A DNA stretch of 64,000 bases from Streptomyces nigra (GCF_003074055.1 NZ_CP029043.1:1178001-1242000), one strand, 5' to 3'; shown: positions 46,175-55,994, numbered from the stretch's first letter. Numbers and translations: made by a program. The notes: generated by a model from the sequence alone, not told the origin.

Positions 46175-46857
46175 GTGGCGGCCTCGCTCCCGTGGGAGGC
46201 GCTCTCCGGATTGTCGCGCGCCTCGGCGGCCTCGACCTCGGCGGACTCCCGGCGGACGGTGACGACCCGCTGGATCAGCGTGACGAGACTGCCCACGGCG
46301 ACGATCCACAGCGCGACCGGCAGCAGGTACTGGATGCCGGGCACGCCGAACTTGTGCAGGCCCGCGAAACCGGCGGCGACCAGCGAGATCACCAGGCGCT
46401 CGGCGCGCTCGACCAGGCCGTTGACCGCGACCGGCAGGCCGATCGACTCGCCCCGCGCCTTGGTGTACGACACGACCTGGCCGCTGGCCAGGCAGAAGAT
46501 CGACACCGCGCACAGCACGAGGTCGTCGCCGCCCCCGGCGTACCAGAGGGCGAAGCCGCCGAAGATGGCGCCGTCGGCGACCCGGTCGAGCGTGGAGTCG
46601 AGGAAGGCCCCCCAGCGGCTGGAGCGGCCCAGCTGGCGCGCCATGTTGCCGTCGACGAGGTCGGAGAACACGAACAGCGTGATCACGACCGTGCCCCAGA
46701 AGAACTCGCCCATGGGGTAGAAGACCAGCGCGCCCGCGACCACGCCGGCGGTCCCGATCAGGGTGACGGTGTCGGGGCTGACGCCCCTTCTGATCAGAAA
46801 TGAGGCGAACGGCGTGAGAACACGCGTGAAGAAAGCACGCGCGTACTTGTTCAGCAT
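46171..46857 (-). CDS. pgsA: phosphatidylinositol phosphate synthase (CDP-alcohol phosphatidyltransferase)
   Basis: Integral membrane enzyme that joins CDP-diacylglycerol and inositol 1-phosphate. 228 residues. The CDP-alcohol phosphatidyltransferase signature is complete: Asp66-x2-Asp69-Gly-x2-Ala-Arg (DLVDGNMAR) and, further on, Gly-x3-Asp87-x3-Asp91 (GAFLDSTLD). Several membrane helices follow. ATG 46857 (MLNKYARAFF). The C-terminus is acidic and cytoplasmic. First gene of the PI/PIM set on this strand. Confidence 0.93.
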   Translation of the reverse strand: MLNKYARAFFTRVLTPFASFLIRRGVSPDTVTLIGTAGVVAGALVFYPMGEFFWGTVVITLFVFSDLVDGNMARQLGRSSRWGAFLDSTLDRVADGAIFGGFALWYAGGGDDLVLCAVSIFCLASGQVVSYTKARGESIGLPVAVNGLVERAERLVISLVAAGFAGLHKFGVPGIQYLLPVALWIVAVGSLVTLIQRVVTVRRESAEVEAAEARDNPESASHGSEAAT

Positions 46858-47161
46858 GGCCTTCCCGAGGGTCGGTGTGGCGCCGGGCGGCCCCTGCTGG
46901 CCACCGGCTGGCCCATCGTAGCCACGCGCGCGTGCGGGCTGCCGCCGGGCACTCGTCCAGGGGCCCGGCGGCCGGTCCGTGCGGGGCCCGGCGCGCGGTC
47001 GCGTCCGTCGTATGGACGCGCCGTGCGGTGAGTGGAAAGCTCGAAGGACCGCGGGCGTCGTCGCAGCCGCCATCGCTGGGGGCGCCTTCCGGGCCCGGGC
47101 CCGGGAGAGGGACCGTACGTCCGCGCCCACAGTGACCTCACCGTGCACGGGAGGCAGGATC
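46858..47161. other. divergent intergenic region between the PIP synthase and EF-G2
   Basis: 304 bases with no gene seen. It must hold the promoters of both divergent genes. Visible structure is limited to GC-rich palindromes such as GGGCCCGGGCCC at about 47092-47103 and CGCGCGTGCG-type runs; no clear promoter pair stands out to me. Confidence 0.4.
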
Positions 47162-49360
47162 ATGGGCGACAAGGCGAACGCACACCCCGGAGCCGCCGGC
47201 AGGGCTACAGCGGCCGACCACCCCACGTCCGTACGGAACGTGGTGCTGGTCGGCCACAGCGGCTCGGGCAAGACGACTCTGGTCGAGGCCCTCGCGCTGA
47301 CGGCGGGGGCGGTGAACCGGGCGGGCCGCGTCGAGGACGGCGGCACCGTCTCCGACTACGACGAGATCGAGCACCGGCAGCACCGCTCGGTGCAGCTCTC
47401 CCTGGTGCCCGTCGAATGGGACGGCATCAAGATCAACCTGCTGGACACCCCCGGATACGCCGACTTCGTCGGGGAGCTCAGGGCCGGTCTGCGCGCGGCG
47501 GACGCGGCCCTCTTCGTCGTCTCGGCCTCGGACGGCGTCGACGGCTCGACCCGCATGGTGTGGGACGAGTGCGCGGCCGTCGGCATGCCCCGCGCGATCG
47601 TCGTGACGCATCTGGAGGCAGCGCGGGCCGACTACGAGGAGATGACGCGGATCTGCGCGGAGGCGTTCGGCGGCGACGACCCCGACGCGGTGCTCCCGCT
47701 GTACCTGCCGCTGCACGGCGAGCCGGGCCCGGACGGGCACGCGCCCGTGACCGGTCTGATCGGCCTGCTGTCGCAGAAGCTCTTCGACTACTCGACCGGG
47801 GAGCGCAAGGAGTCCGAACCCGGCACCGACGAGGTGCCTGTGATCGACGAGGCGCGCAACCGGCTGATCGAGGGGATCATCGCGGAGAGCGAGGACGAGA
47901 CCCTGATGGACCGCTATCTCGGCGGCGAGCAGGTCGACGTCAAGACGCTCATCGAGGACCTGGAGCGGGCCGTCACGCGCGGCACGTTCTTCCCCGTGCT
48001 GGCGGCCGCCCCCGCCGCGGACGGCGCCCGGCAGGGCCTCGGCACGGTCGAGGTGCTGGAGCTGATCACCCGCGGCTTCCCGACCCCGCTGGAGCGCCCG
48101 GCGCCGGCCGTGACCACGGTCGACGGCCGCCCGCGCGAGCTGAAGCCGTGCGATCCGGACGGTCCGCTGGTCGCGGAGGTCGTGAAAACCGCGTCCGACC
48201 CGTACGTCGGCCGGATCTCGCTGGTCCGCGTCTTCTCCGGCAAGCTGCGCCCCGACGAGACGGTGCATGTGTCCGGGCACGGACTGGAGGACCGCGGCCA
48301 CGAGGACCACGACGTCGACGAGCGGGTCGGCGCGCTGTCGGCGCCCTTCGGCAAGCAGCAGCGCGTCCTCAGCCACTGCATCGCGGGCGACCTCGCGTGC
48401 GTGGCGAAGCTGAGCCGCGCGGAGACCGGGGACACCCTGTCGTCCAAGGACGACCCGCTGCTGATGGAGCCCTGGCAGATGCCGGACCCGCTGCTCCCGC
48501 TCGCCATCCAGGCGCACAGCAAGGCCGACGAGGACAAGCTGTCGCAGGGTCTGGCCCGGCTGGTCGCGGAGGACCCGACCATGCGCCTGGAGCAGAACCA
48601 GGCGACCCACCAGGTGGTGCTGTGGGCGCTGGGCGAGGCGCACGCCGACGTCGCGCTGGAGCGGCTGCGCAGCCGCTACGGCGTGCAGGTCGACGTGGTG
48701 CCGTACAAGGTGTCCCTGCGGGAGACGTTCGCGGGCAGGGCGGCGGGCCGCGGCCGGCATGTGAAGCAGTCCGGCGGGCACGGGCAGTACGCGATCTGCG
48801 AGATCGAGGTGGAGCCGCTGCCCGGCGGTTCGGGCATCGAGTTCGTGGACAAGGTCGTCGGCGGCGCGGTGCCGCGCCAGTTCATCCCGTCCGTGGAGAA
48901 GGGCGTGCGGGCGCAGGCGGCCAAGGGCGTCGCGGCCGGGCATCCGCTCGTCGACGTCCGGGTCACCCTGCTCGACGGCAAGGCGCACTCGGTGGACTCC
49001 TCGGACGCCGCGTTCCAGACGGCCGGTGCGCTGGCGCTGCGCGAGGCCGCGAACGACACGAAGATCCATCTGCTCGAACCGGTGGCGGAGGTCTCCGTCC
49101 TGGTCGGCGACGACTACGTCGGGGCCGTGATGAGCGATCTGTCCGGACGGCGGGGCCGCGTCCTCGGCACCGAGCAGACCAGCGGCGGCCGCACCCTGAT
49201 CAAGGCCGAGGTGCCGGAGATCGAGATCGGCCGGTACGCGGTGGACCTGCGGTCGCTGTCGCACGGCACGGCCCGCTTCAGCCGGCGGTACGCGCGGCAC
49301 GAGCCGATGCCGCAGCAGATCGCGGAGAAGATCCGGGAGGAGACGCGGGTGGCCTCGTAG
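47162..49360 (+). CDS. elongation factor G-like protein (EF-G2) with degenerate GTPase motifs
   Basis: 732 residues with the complete EF-G domain order: GTPase-like domain, domain II (VAEVVKTASDPYVGRISLVRVFSG), III, IV (GYGVQVDVVPYKVSLRET...GRHVKQSGGHGQYA) and V (EPVAEVSVLVGDDYVGAVMSDLSGRRGRVLG). G1 GHSGSGKTT (31-39) is intact. The switch I sequence is EIEHRQHRSVQ instead of ERGIT. In G3, DTPGYADF, residue 99 is Tyr where EF-G has the catalytic His. G4 reads THLE (149-152) instead of NKMD. It therefore is the EF-G2 type, related to mycobacterial FusA2, which binds nucleotide but lacks ribosome-dependent GTPase. Its role is unclear. ATG 47162 with GGGAGGCAGG upstream. Confidence 0.93.
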   Translation: MGDKANAHPGAAGRATAADHPTSVRNVVLVGHSGSGKTTLVEALALTAGAVNRAGRVEDGGTVSDYDEIEHRQHRSVQLSLVPVEWDGIKINLLDTPGYADFVGELRAGLRAADAALFVVSASDGVDGSTRMVWDECAAVGMPRAIVVTHLEAARADYEEMTRICAEAFGGDDPDAVLPLYLPLHGEPGPDGHAPVTGLIGLLSQKLFDYSTGERKESEPGTDEVPVIDEARNRLIEGIIAESEDETLMDRYLGGEQVDVKTLIEDLERAVTRGTFFPVLAAAPAADGARQGLGTVEVLELITRGFPTPLERPAPAVTTVDGRPRELKPCDPDGPLVAEVVKTASDPYVGRISLVRVFSGKLRPDETVHVSGHGLEDRGHEDHDVDERVGALSAPFGKQQRVLSHCIAGDLACVAKLSRAETGDTLSSKDDPLLMEPWQMPDPLLPLAIQAHSKADEDKLSQGLARLVAEDPTMRLEQNQATHQVVLWALGEAHADVALERLRSRYGVQVDVVPYKVSLRETFAGRAAGRGRHVKQSGGHGQYAICEIEVEPLPGGSGIEFVDKVVGGAVPRQFIPSVEKGVRAQAAKGVAAGHPLVDVRVTLLDGKAHSVDSSDAAFQTAGALALREAANDTKIHLLEPVAEVSVLVGDDYVGAVMSDLSGRRGRVLGTEQTSGGRTLIKAEVPEIEIGRYAVDLRSLSHGTARFSRRYARHEPMPQQIAEKIREETRVAS

Positions 49361-49397
49361 GGCGCGCCCTCATGCGGGTGGCCTCGTAGGGCGCGCC
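49345..49397 (+). repeat. 24-bp direct repeat across the EF-G2 stop codon
   Basis: Identical 24-base copies at 49345-49368 and 49374-49397, period 29 bases. The first copy contains the last codons and the TAG stop of the EF-G2 gene (ending TRVAS), the second repeats the same text just downstream. Looks like a recent tandem duplication. Confidence 0.9.
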
Positions 49398-49546
49398 GGG
49401 CGCCGCCCGGTAGCTCCCTGGGCGCGCGTGCCGCCACGGCGACGCGCCGGAGCCTTCCGGACGCCGACCTGAGCGCTCCCCGCCCGTCGGTGGGCGGCTT
49501 CGGCCGTCCGCCGACGGATGTCGGTGGCTGGGGATACGCTGATCAT

Positions 49547-49579
49547 CGATCGGCAGGCGATCGACAGGCGATCAACAGG
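49547..49579 (+). repeat. three 11-bp tandem repeats before the membrane protein gene
   Basis: CGATCGGCAGG (49547-49557), CGATCGACAGG (49558-49568) and CGATCAACAGG (49569-49579): three head-to-tail copies with one helical-turn period. They lie about 60 bases before the next start codon, next to a -10-like TACGCT. Could be an operator array or slippage product. Confidence 0.8.
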
Positions 49580-49639
49580 TGTGCGCAGTACGGAAGTCGG
49601 GAAGGCCGCAGGAGCGACACTGCGGCGATCGGGGCGGGA

Positions 49640-51301
49640 ATGACCGTTGACGGCGGTTACGCGGACATCTTCGGTCCGCAGGTGCCGCGCACGGCGGGCG
49701 AGGGGCAGACGGCGACGTTCGCGCTGGCCTCGGCGGCCTATCGGGACAATCCCTACGAGGACATCAAGAAGGCCGACAACGAGTGGCACAAGACGGACGT
49801 CAAGGCCGGCCGTGCCTGGGCGCGGATCTTCCGGCCGAACCTCGGTGAGGCGTTCTCGCGGGCCGTGGTCGACCGCATGCTCGGCGACGGCCGCAAGCCG
49901 CTGATCCAGTCCTTCGGCACCGAGCCGCAGGTCGTGGTCGAGCACTGCCTGGCCGCCAACAACATCCGCAAGGCCAGGGACCGGACGCTCAGCGGGATCA
50001 TGGTGGTCTGCGGTCTGCTGTTCCTGCCGGGACTCCTGGTGTGGCTGATGGTCTTCACGCTGCGCACCACCATCGTCAAGCGGGACGCCAAGCGGGGCGG
50101 GGCGCTCGGGTCCGTGCTCCTCGTCGCGATGGGGGCGCTGGCCGTGCTCTTCCTGCTCAAGATGCCGTTCACCGGCATCTGGGCCTGGTACGCGCGTGCC
50201 TCGGTGGTGATGCCGGTCCTCGGCTGGTTCTGGGCGAAGCAGGTCTGCGAGCGCACCGCGCGGGATCTGCGGGAGCGCTGGGACAGCCTGCTCGCGGGCA
50301 GCAGCGTCGGCGCGAAGGTGCCGGAGGCGGTGCCGACGAGTCCCAACGAGACGCAGGCCGAGCATCTGCGGCAGGCGCTGGCCAAGCTCAGTGCCGAGCA
50401 GCAGTCCAACTCCGTCTTCTACGCCGGGCCCAAGGGCATACTCGGCATGGGCACGCGCTGGGGCAGCTGGCAGCTCGCCGAGGAGCTGGTGCCGGCCGAC
50501 CCGTCCCGCGAGATCCACCCCTTCCGCAGCTGGGACGTGATCCGCTCGATCCACGACCAGCTGAGCATGCTGGAGCGCGGCCCGCTGAACACCGGCGGTT
50601 TCCCGAAGCCCTCGATACGCCACTGGGTCGTCACGCCGATCGCCGAGGGCGCCTCGGCGGTGTCCCGGCCGGAGGGCACGGACGTCGAGGCGTACCAGGT
50701 CAAGCCGCACGCGATACAGGACATCTGCAACAAGCAGCAGTTCGGCAGCGGCGACCGGCACTACCTGGGCGTCCAGTGGACGCTGTGGGACGGCCAGCTG
50801 ATCATCACGATGCTGATCACCGTGACGGTGCTGCACGAGACGCTGCGCATCGAGGTGACGGGTCACGCCCTCGGGCCGGTCAACGGGCTCTTCCAGGAGA
50901 AGCCCGAGGCGCCGACCAGGGAGGTCGCCAAGTCGCTGAAGCCGTGGGAGAACCGCACGATCAAGCTCCCGCTGGTCAGCACCGACGAGGTGGTGCGCCT
51001 CGCGGTGCGGGCCCCGATCACCTGGTATCCGCCGGCGCTGAACTGGCTGGGCGGGACGATCGCCCTGCCCGAGCCGTTCGGGCTGCGGCACGCCTGGGCC
51101 GACCAGCCGTGGCGGCACCGCTTCATGGCCGACGACGCGCTGCGCGCCGCCACCCCGGTGCTGCGGGCCGTGCACGCCTCGGCGATCAGGGTGCTCGCGG
51201 AGAACGGCGTGGACACCGAGAAGTTCGGTGCGCGCTCGGCCTTCCTGAGCACGGCCGTCCAGGACCCGTCGCCCCGCAAGGCGGACGTCTACGACGCGTA
51301 G
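49640..51301 (+). CDS. unknown membrane protein with two central helices
   Basis: 553 residues, no family recognised. Residues 1-125 are soluble with NEWHKTDVKAGRAWARIFRPNLGEAFSRAVVDRMLGDG. Membrane helices lie at about 120-145 (RTLSGIMVVCGLLFLPGLLVWLMVF) and 155-175 (GSVLLVAMGALAVLFLLKM), and a third shorter one follows (YARASVVMPVLGWFW), then a large C-terminal soluble domain with another hydrophobic patch (QLIITMLITVTVLHETLRIEVTGHALGPVNGLF). Gene-start choice: ATG 49640 (MTVDGGYADIF). Located alone between EF-G2 and the HIT gene. The C-terminal tail ends DPSPRKADVYDA. Its function cannot be inferred. Confidence 0.8.
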   Translation: MTVDGGYADIFGPQVPRTAGEGQTATFALASAAYRDNPYEDIKKADNEWHKTDVKAGRAWARIFRPNLGEAFSRAVVDRMLGDGRKPLIQSFGTEPQVVVEHCLAANNIRKARDRTLSGIMVVCGLLFLPGLLVWLMVFTLRTTIVKRDAKRGGALGSVLLVAMGALAVLFLLKMPFTGIWAWYARASVVMPVLGWFWAKQVCERTARDLRERWDSLLAGSSVGAKVPEAVPTSPNETQAEHLRQALAKLSAEQQSNSVFYAGPKGILGMGTRWGSWQLAEELVPADPSREIHPFRSWDVIRSIHDQLSMLERGPLNTGGFPKPSIRHWVVTPIAEGASAVSRPEGTDVEAYQVKPHAIQDICNKQQFGSGDRHYLGVQWTLWDGQLIITMLITVTVLHETLRIEVTGHALGPVNGLFQEKPEAPTREVAKSLKPWENRTIKLPLVSTDEVVRLAVRAPITWYPPALNWLGGTIALPEPFGLRHAWADQPWRHRFMADDALRAATPVLRAVHASAIRVLAENGVDTEKFGARSAFLSTAVQDPSPRKADVYDA

Positions 51302-51303
51302 GG

Positions 51304-51328
51304 GCCGGGGCCGAGTGCCGGCCCCGGC
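51304..51328. terminator. bidirectional terminator between the membrane protein and HIT genes
   Basis: 9-bp stem GCCGGGGCC 51304-51312 and GGCCCCGGC 51320-51328 with 7-nt loop, in the 45-base gap between convergent genes. Confidence 0.7.
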
Positions 51329-51346
51329 AGGTCCACAGGCGCCGGG

Positions 51347-51895
51347 TCAGGCCGTCGGCCAGGCCTCCGCCAGCATCTTCCGGGTGTCCGCCAGCAGCTG
51401 GGGCAGCACCCGGGTGTGCCCGACGACCGGCATGAAGTTCGTGTCCCCGCCCCAGCGCGGCACGATGTGCTGGTGGAGGTGGGCGGCGATCCCGGCACCG
51501 GCGACCGTGCCCTGGTTCATGCCGATGTTGAAGCCGTGGGCGCCCGAGGCGGTCCGCAGGGCCGTCATGGCCTGCTTGGTCAGCGCCCCCAGCTCGGCGG
51601 TCTCCGGCTCCGTGAGGTCGGTGTAGTCGGCGACATGACGGTAGGGCACGACCATCAGGTGCCCGCCGTTGTACGGGTACAGGTTGAGGACCGCGTAGAC
51701 CTGCTCGCCGCGCCGGACCACCAGCCCGTCCTCGTCCGATTTGGCCGGGATCGAGCAGAAGGGGCAGCCGTCGTCCGCGCCGGGACCGGTCGGCTTGTTC
51801 TCACCCTGGATGTACGCCATCCGATGGGGCGTCCACAAGCGCTGGAACGCGTCCTGGATGCCCACTCCCCACTGCTGCTCCGGCTCACTCGTCAT
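51347..51895 (-). CDS. HIT-family protein (Ap4A phosphorylase-like)
   Basis: 182 residues. Histidine triad H139-L-H141-Q-H143 in GIAAHLHQHIVPRWGGDTNF, and a conserved CPFC pair at 44-47 in GADDGCPFCSIPAK that may bind zinc. The actinobacterial homologue next to pgsA/thrS (Mycobacterium) is known as an Ap4A phosphorylase, so nucleotide-tetraphosphate phosphorolysis is the best guess. ATG 51895. It lies between thrS and the PI/PIM genes in actinobacteria; here the potassium channel gene sits between it and thrS. Confidence 0.9.
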   Translation of the reverse strand: MTSEPEQQWGVGIQDAFQRLWTPHRMAYIQGENKPTGPGADDGCPFCSIPAKSDEDGLVVRRGEQVYAVLNLYPYNGGHLMVVPYRHVADYTDLTEPETAELGALTKQAMTALRTASGAHGFNIGMNQGTVAGAGIAAHLHQHIVPRWGGDTNFMPVVGHTRVLPQLLADTRKMLAEAWPTA

Positions 51896-51973
51896 GCGTG
51901 CAGCATATGGCTTCGACCGTTCCCGGCGTGTCGCCGGGGCGCCCGGGCGGCAGCCACCGGCCAAGCTGGACCC

Positions 51974-52633
51974 GTGGACGACGACAGCCCCTCCGCCCGC
52001 TGGGAGCAGCGCACCGAGATCCCCCTGTTCCTGGCGTCACTGCTCTTCCTGGCCGCCTACGCCGTCCGCGTCCTCGCGGTGAGCTCGCTGCCGTTCTGGA
52101 GGGACGTGTGCACGTACACGATGGCCGCGCTGTGGCTGCTGTTCGCCGCCGACTTCGTGGTGCGCCAGCGGCTCAGCGGGCAGACGTTCCTGCGCTTCGC
52201 CCGGACGCACTTCCTGCACACCGTCGTGGTCCTGCTGCCGCTGCTGCGGCCGCTGCGGATCGTGCCGCTCTACGACGCGATCGAGCACCGGCAGGGAGAG
52301 CCACGGCTGTCCCTGCACGCCCGGGTGATCGCCTACGCGAGCCTGTCCACGCTGCTCCTCGGCTTCGCCGGCGCCCTGGCCGTCTTCCAGCAGGAACGCG
52401 GAGCGCCCGGCGCCACCATGCGGACCTTCGGCGACGCGGTGTGGTGGGCGGCGTCGACCCTCAGCACGGTCGGGTACGGCGACATCACACCGGTGACCAC
52501 GGGCGGCCGGACCATCGCGACGGGCATGATGGCGGGCGGGCTGGCCCTGCTGGGCGCGGTGACCGGGTCGTTCTCCTCCTGGCTGCTCCAGGTCTTCTCC
52601 CGCGAGAGCGACAGGAGGCCCCCGGAGAGCTGA
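51974..52633 (+). CDS. voltage-gated-type potassium channel
   Basis: 219 residues. The selectivity filter STVGYGD lies at 164-170 within the pore loop FGDAVWWAASTLSTVGYGDITPVT. There are hydrophobic helices at about 17-36, 47-65, 79-98 (including LLPLLRPLRIVPLYD, an S4-like Arg-containing segment), 116-136 and the pore-lining helix at about 179-205. There is no long cytoplasmic ligand-binding domain. GTG 51974 (MDDDSPSARWEQR). Divergent from the HIT gene with 78 bases between starts; convergent with thrS. Confidence 0.9.
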   Translation: MDDDSPSARWEQRTEIPLFLASLLFLAAYAVRVLAVSSLPFWRDVCTYTMAALWLLFAADFVVRQRLSGQTFLRFARTHFLHTVVVLLPLLRPLRIVPLYDAIEHRQGEPRLSLHARVIAYASLSTLLLGFAGALAVFQQERGAPGATMRTFGDAVWWAASTLSTVGYGDITPVTTGGRTIATGMMAGGLALLGAVTGSFSSWLLQVFSRESDRRPPES

Positions 52634-52649
52634 GCTCCCGGGGGCCTCC
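52614..52649. terminator. bidirectional terminator overlapping the potassium channel stop codon
   Basis: Perfect 12-bp stem, GGAGGCCCCCGG 52614-52625 and CCGGGGGCCTCC 52638-52649. The stem overlaps the channel stop codon (52631-52633) and ends 14 bases before the thrS stop, so it serves both convergent genes. Confidence 0.8.
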
Positions 52650-52662
52650 CACAGCCGGTGGA

Positions 52663-54639
52663 TCAGACCTGCGCCCGCTCCTCGACGATCTTCGCGATCT
52701 TCGCGATGGCCTCGTCGAACGGGATGCCGTTCTCCTGGGAGCCGTCGCGGTAGCGGAAGGAGACGGCGTTGTTCGCCATGTCCTCGTCCCCCGCGATGAC
52801 CATGAAGGGCACCTTCTGCTTCTGGGCGTTGCGGATCTTCTTCTGCATCCGGTCCGAGGACGAGTCGACCTCGACGCGCAGTCCCTGCTTCTTCGCGGCG
52901 GAGGCGAACTTCTCCAGGTACTCGACGTGCGCGTCACCGATCGGGATGCCGAGCGCCTGGACGGGCGCGAGCCACGCCGGGAAGGCGCCCGCGTAGTGCT
53001 CGAGGAGCACGGCGAAGAACCGCTCGATCGAGCCGAACAGCGCACGGTGGATCATGACCGGACGCTGCTTGGAGCCGTCGGCGGAGGTGTACTCCAGGTC
53101 GAAGCGCTCCGGCAGGTTGAAGTCGAGCTGGATGGTCGACATCTGCCAGGTGCGGCCGATGGCGTCCTTGGTCTGCACGGAGATCTTCGGGCCGTAGAAG
53201 GCGGCGCCGCCCGGGTCGGGCACCAGGGGCAGGCCCTGCTTCTCGGCGACCTGGCGCAGCGTCTCGGTCGCCTCCTCCCAGACCTCGTCGGAGCCGACGA
53301 ACTTCTCCGGGTCCTTGGTGGACAGCTCGAGGTAGAAGTCGGTCAGGCCGTAGTCGCGCAGCAGCCCGAGGACGAAGGTGAGCGTCTTGTCGAGCTCGTC
53401 CGACATCTGCTCGCGGGTGCAGTAGATGTGCGCGTCGTCCTGGGTGAAGCCGCGGGCGCGGGTGAGGCCGTGCACGACGCCGGACTTCTCGTACCGGTAC
53501 ACGGTCCCGAACTCGAAGAGGCGCAACGGCAGTTCACGGTAGGAACGGCCGCGCGCGTCGAAGATCAGGTTGTGCATCGGGCAGTTCATGGGCTTGAGGT
53601 AGTAGTCCACGCCCTCGTCGAGCTGCATGGGCGGGTACATGCCGTCGGCGTACCAGTCCAGGTGCCCGGACTGCTCGAAGAGCTTCCCCTTCGTCGCGTG
53701 CGGGGTGTAGACGAACTCGTAGCCCTCCTCCTCGTGCCGGCGGCGCGAGTAGTCCTCCATGACCCGGCGGATGATGCCGCCCTTGGGGTGGAAGACGGCG
53801 AGGCCGGAGCCGATCTGCTCGGGGATCGAGAACAGGTCGAGTTCGCTGCCCAGCTTGCGGTGGTCGCGCTTCTCGGCCTCGGCGAGGAACTCCAGGTACT
53901 GCTTCAGCTCGTCCTTCGACGGCCAGGCGGTGCCGTAGATGCGCTGGAGCATCGGGTTCTTCTCGCTGCCGCGCCAGTAGGCCGCCGCGTTGCGCATGAG
54001 CTTGAACGCGGGGATCGCTCGGGTCGACGGCAGGTGGGGACCGCGGCAGAGGTCCTTCCAGCACAGGTCGCCGGTCTTGGCGTCGAGGTTGTCGTAGATC
54101 GTCAGCTCGCCGGCGCCGACCTCGACGTCCGCGCCGTCGTCGTGCGACGCGGAGCCCTTCAGGCCGATCAGCTCCAGCTTGTACGGCTCGTCCGCCAGCT
54201 CCTCGCGGGCTGCCTCGTCGGTGACGACGCGGCGGGCGAACTTCTGGCCGCGCTTCTGGATCTCCTGCATCTTCTTCTCGATGGCCTTGAGATCCTCGGG
54301 CGTGAACGGCTTCTCGACGTCGAAGTCGTAGTAGAAGCCGTCCTTGACCGGCGGGCCGATGCCCAGCTTGGCCTCGGGGAAGAGCTCCTGCACCGCCTGC
54401 GCCATCACATGCGCGGTGGAGTGCCGCAGGATGTTCAGACCGTCCTCGGAGGAGATCTCGACGCCCTCGACCTCCTCGCCGTCGGAGAGCACGTACGACA
54501 GGTCCTTGAGCTCGCCGCCCACGCGCGCGGCGATGATGGAGCGCTCGCCGGCGAAGAGGTCGGCGGCCGTAGTGCCCGTCGTCACCACGCGCTCTTCCCG
54601 CTCGGAATCGCGTTGGATGATCACACGGACGTCTGACAC
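52663..54639 (-). CDS. thrS: threonyl-tRNA synthetase
   Basis: 658 residues, full length. N-terminal TGS domain ([29 protein letters not shown]), editing domain with [35 protein letters not shown], class II core with MNCPMHN (zinc/catalytic Cys), [47 protein letters not shown] (motif 3) and anticodon domain [24 protein letters not shown] 54639 with AGGAGAG six bases upstream. A 125-base gap separates it from the next upstream gene; no T-box-like specifier stem was found by eye. It converges with the K+ channel. Confidence 0.98.
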   Translation of the reverse strand: MSDVRVIIQRDSEREERVVTTGTTAADLFAGERSIIAARVGGELKDLSYVLSDGEEVEGVEISSEDGLNILRHSTAHVMAQAVQELFPEAKLGIGPPVKDGFYYDFDVEKPFTPEDLKAIEKKMQEIQKRGQKFARRVVTDEAAREELADEPYKLELIGLKGSASHDDGADVEVGAGELTIYDNLDAKTGDLCWKDLCRGPHLPSTRAIPAFKLMRNAAAYWRGSEKNPMLQRIYGTAWPSKDELKQYLEFLAEAEKRDHRKLGSELDLFSIPEQIGSGLAVFHPKGGIIRRVMEDYSRRRHEEEGYEFVYTPHATKGKLFEQSGHLDWYADGMYPPMQLDEGVDYYLKPMNCPMHNLIFDARGRSYRELPLRLFEFGTVYRYEKSGVVHGLTRARGFTQDDAHIYCTREQMSDELDKTLTFVLGLLRDYGLTDFYLELSTKDPEKFVGSDEVWEEATETLRQVAEKQGLPLVPDPGGAAFYGPKISVQTKDAIGRTWQMSTIQLDFNLPERFDLEYTSADGSKQRPVMIHRALFGSIERFFAVLLEHYAGAFPAWLAPVQALGIPIGDAHVEYLEKFASAAKKQGLRVEVDSSSDRMQKKIRNAQKQKVPFMVIAGDEDMANNAVSFRYRDGSQENGIPFDEAIAKIAKIVEERAQV

Positions 54640-54764
54640 CGGTCTCTCCTGACTGAAGGGTGGGTGCGGCGCCATACCAGGAGCGCGCGCATGACTGCGA
54701 TCGTACCGACCCGCGACCACCGATCGCGAAACGGTTACCGCGGCCCCTCCGGCTCCGCCCGGCG

Positions 54765-55994
54765 TCAGTCGCCGGTGTCCTCGCCCGCGCACACCTCTTC
54801 GAAGAAGTCCAGGTCCTCCTGGAGCGCCTTCATCAGCCGGTCCCGCTCCGCGTCGTCGACCTGCACCGGGACCACGTCCCGGGCACCGGCCAGCCTGCGG
54901 AAACCGCCCCGGCTCTCCAGCCGGCCGCGCACCCGCACCGGCAGTCCGACGAGGTGCGCGTGCCCGGCGATGCGGTACGCCTCCTCGTCCAGGGTCAGCC
55001 GGACGTGCGAGACCTCGGCGCCGGCGATGACACGCAGCCGCACGGTGCCCTCCCCGCGGGTGCCGGTCCGGCGCATCCGTACGACGGCACCGGTGATCCG
55101 CACCGGCACCGACGGTTCCTCGCGCAGATAGCGGGCGCCGGCCGCGCGCAGGACGGGCAGGTCGCCGGGTGAGAACTCGACGGGCTCGCCGTCGGCCTGG
55201 CAGTCCTCGGGGACACCGGCGGCCGGCGCCCACTCCACGGCGACCCGCGCGCCCTCCGTGCCGCGCACCAGGGCGATCAGGCCCTCGATCAGCTCCCGGC
55301 TGACGCCCGCTTCGACGGCGCCGTCGAAGGCGTCCATGCCGCCGGTGGCCCGCTGGTAGTCGACGGCCTCGCGGGCCGCGTACAGCGCCTGGTGGAGACG
55401 GACGGCGAGCGGGCGCCCGGTGGCGACGGGCACGAAGGCGGTGAGGCCGCGGCCGTCGGGCGCGGAGCCGACGAGGACGTCCTCCAGCAGGCCGACGGCG
55501 GCGCGGCGGTGCCGGGCGCCGTGGTAGCCGGCCCGCGCGCGGGTGGCCAGCGCGGCGGCGAGCAGGGTGCGGCGGGCAGCGGTGCGCAGCTCCTCCTCGG
55601 CGGCCCAGGGCGCGGCCCCGGCCGGGCCGCGCGGTGCGTCCCGCCACCAGCGGATCTCGTCGCTGGGCACGGCGAGGCAGACCAGCACCTCGCGGGCGGC
55701 GGCCGTGCCGCTGCGGGACAGCGCGGTCAGCGCCTCGGTGAGCAGGTCGTCGCTGTCGGGGAAGGCGCGGGACTCCGGGACCAGCAGGCTGGTGCCGCCG
55801 CCTCCCGGTCCGGGCGGGGTCCAGCGGCCGTAGCGGCCCGCCGCTCCCCCGCGCCGCTGCCAGCCGTGCCGGTGCAGCAGGGCGGCGAGGACCGCGGGGT
55901 CGACGTCGCCGGGCTCGGGCGGCCGGTCCCAGGCGGCGTCGACGGGGTGCGGCCGGACCGGCCGGGCGCTCTCGTGCAGCGGGCGGTGGGTCAT
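54765..55994 (-). CDS. unknown protein translationally coupled to a DUF4365 protein
   Basis: 409 residues, no family recognised. Residues 1-100 have a winged-helix-like opening ([66 protein letters not shown]). The middle is Ala/Arg-rich helical, with [23 protein letters not shown]. The C-terminal 110 residues are beta-rich in an OB-fold-like pattern ([82 protein letters not shown]), which suggests nucleic acid binding (inference). ATG 55994 overlaps the DUF4365 stop (ATGA), so the two are made together. Confidence 0.75.
   Translation of the reverse strand: MTHRPLHESARPVRPHPVDAAWDRPPEPGDVDPAVLAALLHRHGWQRRGGAAGRYGRWTPPGPGGGGTSLLVPESRAFPDSDDLLTEALTALSRSGTAAAREVLVCLAVPSDEIRWWRDAPRGPAGAAPWAAEEELRTAARRTLLAAALATRARAGYHGARHRRAAVGLLEDVLVGSAPDGRGLTAFVPVATGRPLAVRLHQALYAAREAVDYQRATGGMDAFDGAVEAGVSRELIEGLIALVRGTEGARVAVEWAPAAGVPEDCQADGEPVEFSPGDLPVLRAAGARYLREEPSVPVRITGAVVRMRRTGTRGEGTVRLRVIAGAEVSHVRLTLDEEAYRIAGHAHLVGLPVRVRGRLESRGGFRRLAGARDVVPVQVDDAERDRLMKALQEDLDFFEEVCAGEDTGD

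Noticed and set aside
54640..54764. A T-box or similar leader before thrS
   Set aside because: The gap is only 125 bases and I found no T-box core or specifier-stem pattern by eye.
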